NCBI GenBank assembly: GCA_003344405.1
Contig: NOWV01000121.1
Span: 1 to 64,000, forward strand
Length of the DNA: 64,000 bases
Source: Trichoplax sp. H2
Lineage: Eukaryota > Placozoa > Uniplacotomia > Trichoplacea
Direction: 5' to 3'
Shown here: in pieces, positions 39,601-51,600 of the stretch
How the letters are laid out: each line of letters starts with the position of its first letter
Position numbering within the stretch: the stretch's first letter is position 1
Notes under the pieces: generated by a model
Database searches by the model: none
Told to the model about the DNA's origin: nothing
Seen by the model: only the letters and a program-made list of their open reading frames with translations
Translations under genes and position numbers: made by a program

Positions 39601-40412
39601 CTGATAATAATTATTGGGTAAATGACCTGAATAGATGAGTATCCCTAGTGATATATAAATGATGAGTATTGACGTCATTAAATTTATATATTAATATAAT
39701 AAAACATGATGTACTATTAATCTATTCATTTAAAACTGGAAGCGGTTATAGTAGTATTTTCTTTCTTGTTATAATCCTTAATATGTGTTGATAAGCGTAT
39801 ATAATTTGTTTAATAAAGCGCGATCGATCAAAGTTAGAGAGCTATTTATTATATATTGGAATGACTATCAAAGTATTAAAAAATATTTTCTACGTGACAT
39901 TGATTTACAGGTATAATTCAGAATCCTTTTCGTTATCTCACTTGATGAATTCTCTTACTTCCCGATTTAATACTGAAGCCCAGTACAAAGAGGTATCTAA
40001 ATAGCAATTTTCCATTATTTAATACTCGCACGTATGATATCCTAAAACTTAGTTCTTTAACAAGCTAATGTACTGGATGTTGCAGTATATTCGAATGCAC
40101 AATATGATTAACATTGTACATTAAGTATTTTTAAACGATATAATGACGTTTAACGCTTACTACCGTACTATTAAACAGAGCTTAATATAGAATGTAGAAA
40201 AGTAAAATTTCAGAAATAAGGATATTTATTATTTATATCTATCTTATAAAATCAATAATCATTAGGTAAAGGACTTTTATCGTGTGCATAATAATGTCGG
40301 CGTGGCAAAATCTACAATTCCAATTATCCTATCGAAAATCCGAGCTAGAATTGATTGGAAGATATTAAATGAGGCTGATGTAATACAGTGGGCAAACAAA
40401 CATTTAACTTAA
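33683..40412 (+). CDS. M1 family membrane aminopeptidase (aminopeptidase N-like), copy 3
   Basis: Type II membrane zinc aminopeptidase. Exons: 33683-34350, 35059-35332, 35400-35520, 35662-35816, 36046-36159, 36282-36416, 36521-36652, 36765-36940, 37206-37282, 37571-37698, 38069-38124, 38199-38349, 38553-38626, 38786-38890, 39088-39255, 39443-39583, 39911-39992, 40266-40412; in frame, 967 aa. Anchor at about 47-70, M1 domain from FPYKSFRLP (95-103). It is the most canonical of the three: GAMEN (365-369), HELAH (401-405) followed by QWFGN, Glu424 (NEGF) and Tyr487 (ISYKK). The intron after 36652 starts GCAAGT, a GC-AG intron; this is supported by the 132-nt exon length shared with both paralogues and by phase. 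Exon 14 (38786-38890) encodes a helical pair, ending in a conserved Trp, that copy 2 lacks. It stands about 15 kb from copy 2, separated by the small membrane protein genes. Confidence 0.92.
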
Positions 40413-42948
40413 ATGAATCGTATTAGATATCTTCATATACCTTTTAAGAAGAAATAAGGTCAAATCTAGTTTCATTTTATGGGATTACGTATGTTATATA
40501 ATTATACATACAATACAGTACTGTCATAAAGTAAAATGATTCCGAATGTTAATTACGGCTATTATGTGTTTCATATTTAGCTTATTGTTGATAGATTTGA
40601 TGACACTAATTTAGCTGTTTTCTTCATGATCTGCTGTATCTATCGCGAAATAGTGAAATTGCAGATTTATAGTGCTATCATACCTACTTCAACTGCTGTA
40701 CAATATTGAATTGCACATTTCTCAGCCTTTTTATCTCTTTATGGCATATAGTATTATATATCATGTGATAGTACTGTATCTGCTGCCGGTTAAAAATCCA
40801 TATAATAATTGAATTAAAATATTCCATTAGGTGTGTTTCAATTTTTTTACAAACCATATCAATCATTATATAATTAGATAATATTTATTACAAGAACTAA
40901 TTGCGTTTGTAACCTAATACACATTACTGCATAACAACTTATTCAGGATACCAATTACCAAGTATCCACTAGGGTCTTTTAACGTACTTCTTTAATTGCA
41001 ATCAGTACCGTACTTAAAACACATAGTGATAAGATACCTATTTACATGTATATTATCATTTAATTAGAAGGTAGCTCCCTTTCTTCTAGATCATGACTAG
41101 AATATCGCCTAGTAAATTTGTAGTTACGAATGCGGTAATGTACTGTCTAATACCGTATAATACATGTATTTTAAGCGCCTTTATTTCAAGATAAAATGAT
41201 TTTCATGTTTTGCTAGTATTTATGTAACATCTTCATAGAGGTTAACTTACATACTGAATTGTGACTCATTTGAAAACTTATGTACGCGTACAATAAAATA
41301 AAATAAATAAATAAGTGTAATTTCGAACTACGGTAAAATTGCGTGTTTTTCGTTTACTTTAATGATTGAGAAAGTCTATTCACTCTTTGCCTAACAATTA
41401 ATGATCTAGAGGCTTTTGTTTCAGTTTAAAATCTTTTAACGACACCGTGATTCCCGCAAATGCCGTACAACAAAATACCATTCAAAGTTAAAAAATAGTT
41501 ACATTAATCATGGATTTTTAAGGATTATTTATTAGCTACAGTCTCAGGCTCATAGAGTCAAACTCAAACATCTATAATACTCGTATACAATAGCATAAAA
41601 CTTGTCGTGAGATGTAGTAATTTTCTCTGGAGTTGATTAGGCATCATGGCCAATACAGTAATCTTCCTTCTTCAGGTTAAAAAGTAAAAAGTAAAGTCAA
41701 AATTAGCCGGATTAATATCTGTACAGTGTGTACAGTACACGGCACAAGTTTCGTTGATCAACTACAGTACTGCTGTAACTGCGCCTACAGTATGATCTAG
41801 TATAGTACAGTGCACTAGTCCATATTTCTCTATAGCTGAGAACAATGGGACTGTCGAAAATTTGACTTTAAACTGTAGAAAAACTTACGATTATTACTAT
41901 ATTACGCCGTAAATATTGTATAAAATAGAAATTGAACTACATACTTCAAATATACAACTCATATGCTATCGATTGATATAATTTTACCCTAAGCTGGTCG
42001 ATACTTCTACATGTATTCCATTTTTTAGTTATCTACTGCGAAATTAATCACGCTCTGTACTGTACACTACAGTACAGTACTGTACAGTGCAGTGGGCTTT
42101 ACTTTTTACAGACTACAGTGCACTACAGGTACTGTACAGTGCAGTACTGTACATGTGTAGTGTACAATAGGCAACTTTTTCAGGGCGGACGGACTGACGA
42201 TCACTGACGTCTGATGTCACTTTCGCCTCTCTTGACGTATTTTGTACACTACAGTACTGTACTGTACAGCATCGTACTGTGCAAACAGGGACCTTTAATA
42301 ATGAATGACTCAGTTTATTACCGTACTGTACAGTGTAGAGTACTCTGATGTCCTGTACTGTACTGTAGGCTGTACTGTAGAAAGTAAAAAAAATGGGAAA
42401 GTCTCTGGCTGTAGCTTCACACTGTGAGTGACAGTCTGTGACAGTGAAGCTCAGAGAGGAGTCGCTGCGAGACTGCATTTAGCCCAGGTGATAATAATCG
42501 TACCGTACCGTACCGTATAGCGGTCCTACTGTGCTATTTTATTTGTGGAGGTGTTCTGATTTCTGCATGTTTTCTAGCTCACAAATACCATACAGTCCTT
42601 GCTGGATACGGTAAATCGGTAATCGCCCATCTCGAAGAAGGACGTAAAGCTGATTGAAAAATTGTGGTTAAAGTTCAGAAGCTAGCGTGTATTCCGACAG
42701 GTGAAAGAAATTTTGGACAGTAACTATAAATTGATATTGACCAGTATAACCTTGTAGGCTAATCAGACTTTTCTGGTACTTGTAACAATCTGCATAAACA
42801 ATTCCACTTCATACCGTATTGATGTTGAGCATATCCAATTCTCCATATAGGATATTATATGAGTTTTAATGTACTTTATCTCTGTCCAAGGCTATATTGT
42901 TCATTCCGTTGCTAAAGATTGTTCCTTCGCTTGCTTTAGGTAGCCATC
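40413..42948. other. Intergenic region between aminopeptidase copy 3 and talin
   Basis: No supported coding exon. It contains a short AATAAA-type microsatellite (about 41291-41315), a run of the pentamer TACCG (about 42499-42517), and dense TACTGTA/TACAGTA palindromes listed separately. The last part should be the talin promoter and 5' UTR. A CTTTAG at 42934-42939, ten bases before the talin ATG, may be the acceptor of a 5'-UTR intron. Confidence 0.5.
41725..42385. repeat. Cluster of TACTGTAC / GTACAGTAC palindromic words
   Basis: The words TACTGTA, TACAGTA, CTGTACAG and GTGCAGTG recur, overlap and alternate in orientation, most densely at about 42057-42165 and 42240-42380. They form many potential small cruciforms but no constant period, so this is not a simple satellite. 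The same words appear more thinly in other intergenic stretches here (for example near 24230, 32750 and 43555). A 121-codon minus-strand frame over this block is an artefact of the repeat composition. Confidence 0.6.
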
Positions 42949-45900
42949 ATGTCGCAATCGTTAGCGCTGAGGATTGTCCTCATCCATCTGCATGTGAAAC
43001 AAATTAAAACAATGAAAGTAAGTGGATCAACATGACTTTATGAATTTTGCTTCTTGTGTTTTTTTTATCCTTACATCGTATTGAAATGGAATTGAAATCT
43101 TGCAAGATTAAGGCACACAAGTCAGGAGAAATTAATATGTGATTGATCTTGAATTGTACTAAGTAAAATCTTGACAAATTTTTGCTATGCCTTGCTTTCC
43201 ATTGAAAAGTCTATAATGGACCTGGTAGTGTGACTCATAATACTCTAGTCTTGATACGGCATTATTGTTTGAATGTTTTCTACCTCCTGTCTGGGTAGTA
43301 CGGTACTATTGGTACGTCCAATCAACGTGATCGTCCATCACCACCAAGGCTCTTCTCCTTCAATACATTACAATTCTGGTGTTAAAGTAAATTGTCTACA
43401 GTATTCCAACTGAGCAAGATTCTGGATTTTATTGATGTCTTCGTACTTGCCATGCTTTCAAATGTATGTTTAGTCATCAGTCTACTCTAGGCTTTTTACA
43501 ATGTTGGCAAACTTGAGCCATTGAATGGATTTACCCTACGTTATCTTACTGTACAGTATATGCTGTAGTACAATACTGTATTGTAGTGATTGTAAATGAA
43601 TTACACCAGCAATAAATACGTATAGGATACGCCATGCTTACAGCTAGAACGTGTTCATGCCATCTAAATGGTTGACCAAACGGCCTACTGGTAAGACCGA
43701 TTCATTAGAAGAACAGTACTCTTGCTTTATGACGGAAATAGCGGATAGGCTATTTGGGGACTAGACCCACTGACGACTGGAAGCACTTTGAGATTGAATG
43801 GTAGATGCGCGTGGGTTTTTGTTCACTAAATCCAAAATATGATTTCTAAGGATTCAGTAGTCTGAGGAAGGATTCGGATTCGATTTTACCGGATGAGAAT
43901 CGGATTTCGTAGTGCACAATTCACTTGATCGCTGCCAGCAGTCGACATTACACCGTAATTAAGACTGAACTGTGCTGTGAACAGCACGGTACGCTGTAGC
44001 GACACAGTAGTTGATTGCTGAGCTCTTTAATCGGGCCTAATTTTAATTTTGTCCAATACGTAAGATGTGTTTTGACGTAATTGCAAATAGTGTACAGTAC
44101 AATCAAATCGTAGTTGCTACAATACAGTATTTGATTCGTGAAATGATAGCGGTAGCATTGTTACCTGGGTAGTTTCTCGTATACTAGCCAGTCCTTTGGT
44201 GCGATAGAATAGTCATTTATGTAATAATATTGTGTGTGGAGCTTTTGCTTCGCATTGTTTTCAAACAGAATCCCGTAGTGTGAGGACCTGATTAGCAGAT
44301 GATCGATAGAGCTTATGATTAATACGACAGAATGACAGCACAGTAGTAATCGATATCGCGTAGTTAGATACCTTCCGCATCTGATAATGACAGCATTAAT
44401 GCGTACACGTACGTTGTATACCCGCATACCATAGTCCATTGAAAAAGCTGTTAAAGAGGTTAACAACTTGTTTAAATAGCGTTTGACGTTCCTCCCTGTA
44501 ATTAGGTGTTTCTAATGCTAGTATAGTAAGCAGTAATAGCGAGAGTACAGATACTGTATAAGTCAGTATAACCCAATGACTATAATGTAATCATATAAAT
44601 TAATTAATTATAAAAGCCCTCAAGTGACAATTAAAGGATCATATTTGCTTTTCTATAAATTATTTGAATCAATTTGTTTACGTTAACCTTGACGGACTCA
44701 CTTTTCAATACAGTGCATGATGTTTCCTGAACTTTGTTCCTAAATCGTATCGAAATTTAGGATTTTAAAGTGATCTTGTAGAGGACATAGTATTCTGTGG
44801 CTTTATACATCGTTATGTAATTTTAATATTTGCATTGAAAAAGGTTAAAATGCTAGAGTTGTAATTACTTTATACACACGCAAGTGTTATAGACATTTGT
44901 ACGAATATAATCGATGAGATTGCATGATTCAGTCCAACCCAGAGAATCGAATAGCTAGCTCTACATTCAGTATTTCACCTAAAATGCCTTATTTCATTCA
45001 CGAATCCCTAGTTGTGCCACCTCTTGGTAATACAGTACTTAAATCTTGCGCTAAACTGTACAGTAGCTGAAGAATATATAATGTGTACAGTACATAGCAC
45101 ATTACTAGGAGATAGTATGCCTTAGCAATTCTAACGGTGTAAGAGCGTAGTGAGAAGCAGCGGCTAATACCTTTATTCTTTAGTATTCCCTGGAAAGATA
45201 TTGAACTCGTCTTTGTTTTTATCTATTTTTATGATAGTTTGACAGCTCATCCATTATTTACGATGTCTGCAAGTCTATTTATGAAAAATTTAGTGATTAC
45301 AACTTAGGTCCAGGTAAGGAATGTATGTATGTTAGCCATGTTGTAACTTTTGAAAATTGTAGAAGTGTCTAGATAAGGATAAATTTTTGATAATAATATA
45401 TTATTACAACTAAAACAATAGATGACAAAGTATAAGCTGCTTTTGAATACCGTAGCATGTCTAGTAGTAAATTGCGTCGCTATCGAAGGGAGAGACCATC
45501 ATAGTTAAAAATAGTTACTGTTTCAGTAATAATTTTTGTGCGTTTAACCAAGGCGTAAATAAACTTGGTTTAAAAGATAGTGAGTGAAATTTTCCATTAG
45601 TGTTAACGTAAATTAAGGCTTTTTTGTGATAGATAAGAAATTATTCTTCTGTACTAAACTCTTACTCTTTATCAATGATTTACTGTGTGTGTAGAAGCTG
45701 ATTATGGTCTATTCTTAGCGGATGAAGATCCTAAGAAGGGTATTTGGTTAGATCCTGGCCACGCCCTAGATTTTTACATGCTAAAAAATGGGGTATAGTA
45801 TTCCGATACAGTATTAGTTTTAACCTATCATGTCAGGCTATTAAAAGTCTGTATTTTCTGAAAGTGGACAGTGGGTCAAATATTTCTAAAAAAGTTGAAT

Positions 45901-48688
45901 TTTTCATTCAGTGTCAGAGTTTTTTATTCATTACTTAATGAAATAATACTGTGTAATCAATCTGAGCAAGTCATGAAAAGCAATCATTGTAATTTTGGAT
46001 TGCCTTTTTATGAGTAACACTACTATATCCTAAAGAATGATTAGGAGCTACCATATATTACGCCTGTAAAACATAACTTCTATTATATAATATTAGCTAT
46101 AATTGTTAAACTGAATTAATTCAGTAAACGCGTGACTATTAATCATGTAAAGATTAATGTAGTAAAGTGATTTATGTACGGTATGGTAATGGTACTGTAT
46201 ACCTAGTATTTGTCATAAACCTTGACGTAGTGAAAAGTGTTTCAAGAGTTTAAGTTACGTAGGATGTTATATTTGTAGCTGTTCGTAATGACTACATATT
46301 TTTTCTTAATCTTTAACTGATTATTTTGGATAATATTTAAAACAGGATCTAGTCGAGTATAGGCGTAGAATGAGACCCTTGAAAGTAAAAATGTTGGACG
46401 GAACAGTCAAGACTGTCATGGTAAGTGGCCGTAAAGAAACGATGACAATCGACAGGATATTTCACCTTTATTTTGTCACGTCGGTGATTATAAAAAACTC
46501 ACCGACGGGAATCAATTATTCTCGGATTTGAAAAATATATTAGAAGTATTTTCAATAGCATAATAGTTAAATGATTTTTCTCATAATTAGACCGATATAT
46601 ACAGTACGCGTATATTACTGTTATCAACTATAATATGACCGTCGATTTGTAATTATAGAGTATATTGGTAATACATATACATGTCGGGAAGTATAATTAA
46701 GTTAAATTCTCTCTGCTGTTAGGCTGACGACAGTCATCACGTTGGACAATTAATAAAGTCCATTTGCTTAAAATTAGGTTTGGATCTATTTATTTATGTT
46801 TTCACAATAATGGAATAGACTAGATAACACGTAAATTTATTAATATCTGCCTATTACCAGTAACTCCGATAACAAAAATGTCTTAGGGAAAAAAGGAAAT
46901 AATTTATTACTTGTTATCATCATGTAGGTATTCAAAATTCGGATGAGTTTTCCCTTGTTGTAGAAGAAGTCAACGATGAGATATCGAACAAAACCCAAAC
47001 GAAAGTAGGCAAACAAAAATGGATATTTATCGTTGATTTTTCAAGACTATATATACAGTATATAGTACATGTATTTTGATCTTTAAAATCATATAGGATA
47101 AAACTATCCAACGAGACCAGAAAAAATTAGATCAACTTATCAAGAAACTGCATACGGATGATGAATGTACATACAGCTTTCCATTGATTTTCTCAACTAT
47201 TTGCTTGTTTTGTTGCTTATGCATGATCACGTTTTTCAGTAAATTGGCTCGCTCATGAGAAAACATTAAGAGAACAAGGAGTTGATGAGTCGCAAACTCT
47301 TGTACTTAGGTAATAGAAATTAGACCAATTGTTATCGGTGTAGAAGTTGACGTATGTTATTTTAAGAAAAAATTTATAATACATTTTTATTTTCATGCTT
47401 GTAGACGGCGGTTTTTCTTTGCTGACTCCAACGTCAGTACTCTAGATCCTGTTCAGTTGAATTTGCTTTATGTACAGGTATAGTGTTTGTGTTGTAATTA
47501 CATTATTATTATTAGAGATAAATGTTAGCGTGTACATCATAATTTATACGAGTAATACAGTATAACAGAAAATTGAATATTATGCAGTGCTATTCATATT
47601 ATCTACTAATGTCTTTGCTAGACGCGTGATGATATTATTAAAGGCACGCATCCGGTAACCTTTGAAGAAGCTTGTACGGTTAGTCCTGTTGTCATTGAGC
47701 TTAAAAGCGGTTACCATTTAGCATTTATATTTCGGATTAAGTATCATATACGTATCCAACTTTACATATTGTTTTTTTTAACTTTTTTAGTTTGGTGGTC
47801 TGCAATGCCAAATTCAAATTGGTAATCACGATCCGTCAAAGCATAAGCCTGGATACGTAGAGTACGTGTTAACTGATCGTAATCCTTTTTGTCAGATTTA
47901 AATTTTTTTACGGAAATTTTTATTAATTCAATAGTTTAAAACAGTACTTGCCTGCTGAATATGTAAAAATGCGAGGAGCAGAAAGAAAGATACTTTCGGT
48001 ATTCTAGAAAAGAGCAATTCTTATATTTTGAAATTGAGCGATGAATTACTATAAAGCCTTCTGTTTGTGATTGTAACCTCCGTATCAATCTACGTAAATA
48101 GGAACATGCAGAATTAGGTGGCTTGTCAGAGTTAGAGGCAAAAGAACAGTACGTCAAGCAATGTCGTGCACTTAAAACCTATGGTGTTACTTTCTTTGTA
48201 GTCAAGGTAAGTTCTTGATTTTTGTTTAGTTTTTTGGCACTATTTGAAGCTAATGCAATGTTTTGCTGATCATATTATATTAGGAAAAGATAAAAGGAAA
48301 GAATAAATTAGCTCCACGATTATTAGGTATAACACGAGACAGCGTTTTGCGAGTAGATGAAAAGACAAAAGAGGTAACTCTTTTTTACTTGAAATATTGC
48401 CATCGTTGACCAACTTTATTTATAAAGTTTACATTTATTTAGGTTCTAAAGTCATGGCCTCTCACAACCATCAGAAGATGGGCAGCATCAGCGAACAGTT
48501 TTACGCTTGTAATAGACAACTTAAATGGCTACCTTGACCATATCGGTTATGACTTTGTACCTACTTAGATATGATTATGTTTGCAGGATTTTGGTGATTA
48601 CTCGGATTCCTTCTATTCCGTACAAACAAAAGAAGGAGAGCAAATTTCTCAATTAATAGCCGGATATATTGATATTATTATAAAAAAG
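42949..48688 (+). other. TLN: Talin exons 1-16: F0-F1-F2-F3 (FERM) head
   Basis: Exons: 42949-43017, 45238-45313, 45695-45792, 46346-46420, 46723-46777, 46928-47004, 47097-47166, 47240-47309, 47405-47477, 47622-47678, 47791-47861, 47935-47998, 48102-48206, 48284-48373, 48443-48508, 48587-48688. Recognisable blocks are LADEDPKKGIWLDPG (F0), LHTDDELNWLAHEKTLREQG (F1 to F2), LLYVQTRDDIIKGTHPVTFE (F2) and YGVTFFVVKEKIKGKNK (F3 start). Intron 1 (43018-45237) is the longest of the gene; a 101-codon minus-strand frame in it (44161-44466) has no recognisable motif. Confidence 0.93.
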
Positions 48689-51600
48689 GTAAGTTTCAAT
48701 CGCCACCTGAACTGATGTATGATAATAAATCTTTACGAAGGCAGAGTAGTTGATACTTCCTTACTACCTGTACATTCAGAGGAGAGTTGAAGGCCGTCAG
48801 TTAGACTTTGATGAAGAAGGCGCAGTAATGGAGGATTCTGTATCTCCGGCTAGGTACTGTTCGTAAATCATTTATAATTAAATTTTTAAAATTAATAAAC
48901 CAATGACAGTTTTGGGCTATACGTGTATATTCACATCGTTTAGTGCAACAGTAATTCAACAAAGGCAGGGGAACTCCGCTCATTCTGAATCTCAAAGTGT
49001 CTCAGTTCCTGGTATTGTTGGGCAAGGCGGACAAGGTAATGCGTTGTCATCATGGATGTTATGCTAAATTGTTATGAGCACTTTATACGAAAACGCCCTT
49101 TCTTAATTTACGATAGCTCCGCAAAGTCTTATTATGGGCTCAGTTCAGCAAAATGCGCATATATCTTCCAAAGAAAAACATGCACATCAATTACATGCGC
49201 CGTCCGGGGTAAATACTGTTATTAATAGGACGGAAACCTGGAATCCAACTTACAGTAATATCTTGGATATATCCATTAATTTTACAGGGTCCGCAATCGG
49301 TTATGATGGGCAGTAGACAGAGTCCAAAAGCAGCCTTTTTAAGTAATATTTCGGCTGGTTTCATGGCAGCATCTGCCACAACTGCAGCATTAGATGAGCC
49401 AGCCGAGTTGCCAGATCTTGGTTCAGATCCGGCATCTTTACAGTGGAAGCGTAATACCCTTCACATATCTCAAGAAAATGTCAGAGCAAACATAGCTGCA
49501 ATTAATGGATCCGCTGCTGCAATAATACTGTTAACATCAAGTTAGTTACATTTAGACTGGCATTCTGCAAATTATTAATATCTAAATTTTATTGGTCAAC
49601 ATTAACATTTTAGATCCTGATAAAGAAATTGATTATACAGCTATTGGCTCTTCCGTAACAACCATATCGTCAAATATGAATGATATGGCCAAAAGAATAA
49701 AAATGATTGCCGCTTTGCAAGACGATGAGTACAGTGTTGACTTGATTACAGCAACTAAAGAGTTAGCTTCTGCATTTGTAAAACTGCTAAAATCAAGTCA
49801 ACCAGAGAGTATGGAATCGCGGCAGAGTTTGTTGGAGGCAGCTAATGATGCCGGAATTCATAGTAAAAGGATCCTAACGTATATGGGGGATAAGACCTTA
49901 AACGAGCAATTTCATGTACGTAGCATTTCAGCTTGGTAGTAATAGTAACGCATGTATCTTTATCAAAAATTTTCAATGCTCTAGGAGGATCTCCTTAACG
50001 CCGCTAAAGCTGTAGCGTTGGCTACTACTACTTTAATGAAGCAAGCGAAGAATGTTGCGTCCAATTCTAACGACCCGTCTCTTCAAGATACCGTAATCAT
50101 CACTGCTAAGAATGGAGCCATTTCTTCATCGCAGCTTGTAACCTGTGTCAAAATTCTTAGTCCCACATTGGATTCCCTACTTTGTCAGGAGCAACTTTTT
50201 GATGCTGGTCAAAATGTGATTAAAGCTATAAATAACGTTGTTGCTGCTTGCAAGGTAATTCATTTCGGATTATATTATAACAATATCTTATTTAGATGTG
50301 ATATTACAAATAAAAACTACACGTAACCAGTTCATTTTAGAAAAGGACTATATATCTTCTTATTTAGAATGAAAGCGTAGACGAAGATTTACAGGAAGAT
50401 GTTGACGAGGCAGCTAACCAAGTTAAAATCGCTATTGATAACCTTAATAACTTTGTAAAGGGAAACTTATCAAGCAGTAATGAAATAAGCAAATACGATG
50501 GAATTTGTGACGTGATATTAGATGCCAGCGAGAAATTGTTTAATAGCGTTGGTAACGCTGTAGAAATGATAAAACAAGCTAAGATGATGGCCCAGGTATC
50601 GTAGCTAAGCTTTCTGAAGAAGATTGTTTTGCACGAAATTGAGGCTATTAACTCCCGTAACGTTGTTTAATAGGGTGCGTCTGATCTCGTAAATTCTATC
50701 AAACTGGAGGCAACAGAAGAACAATACGAAGGGGACAGACAGAAATCGTTGCTTTCTGCAGCACGCATGGTTTCGGATGCAACTGGTCAAATGGTTGCTG
50801 CCGCTAAAGTATGATTTATTATTCTTGGTCTTCTGTGTTAGATGATTTTCGTTTTTAAATCGTAAAATTTTTTAGGCTTGTACGCAAAGACCAAATGATC
50901 CAGTATTACAGCAAGAACTTAAAAGAACTGCTGAAAATTTGAGATATTCCGTAAATGCAGCTTCAGGAAATGCCCTTATAAGAAAACGAATATTCGATCT
51001 AGAAGTTAGTATTAAAGTCAATAAAAAAGTAACGAGTTACGGGTATTATTTATAACTTTTATTAATAAATAAATGTAAAGATTGCCGCAAAGCAGTTGGC
51101 GATATCTACAATGCAGCTAATTGCTGCAGCTCATGGAGTTTCTACGTCCAATAGAAATGAGAATTCACAGAAAGATCTTGAGGCTAAGTGCAAGGTTTGC
51201 ATTTTACTTTTAATACCTTTTCGATTTAATATTTAGAGTTATTTGTCGTATGATAATTAATTTATTACCAAATTGAACAGAGTACTGGCGATAGCTGTGC
51301 TAAGCTTATTGAAGGTTACAATAATAGTGCTGCTAATCCGAATAAAACTGGATATTTACTAGCCCTTATTAGTGCCAGTGAAGAAATGATACAAGTATGT
51401 CTAACTTCGATGGAAATTTCTATTAAGCAATGCTTACATCATTTCTAAGTTTTATTGTCCTAAAAATTAGCCTGCAAGTGACCTCATTACATCAGCAAGA
51501 TCAGCTAATCCGCATGTAAATAATATGGCTGCCGCTAATCAGTTGTCAGCTTTTACGAAAGCCACTGTTACTGCATTGAATGATCTCAAAACAGCTTGTA

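Noticed and set aside
42113-42478. 121-codon minus-strand frame upstream of talin.
   Set aside because: It lies over the TACTGTA repeats, and its Tyr/Thr/Val/Cys-rich sequence is a translation of the repeat.
44161-44466. 101-codon minus-strand frame in talin intron 1.
   Set aside because: No recognisable domain, no splice-compatible neighbours and no repeat-element signature; kept only as a weak possibility.
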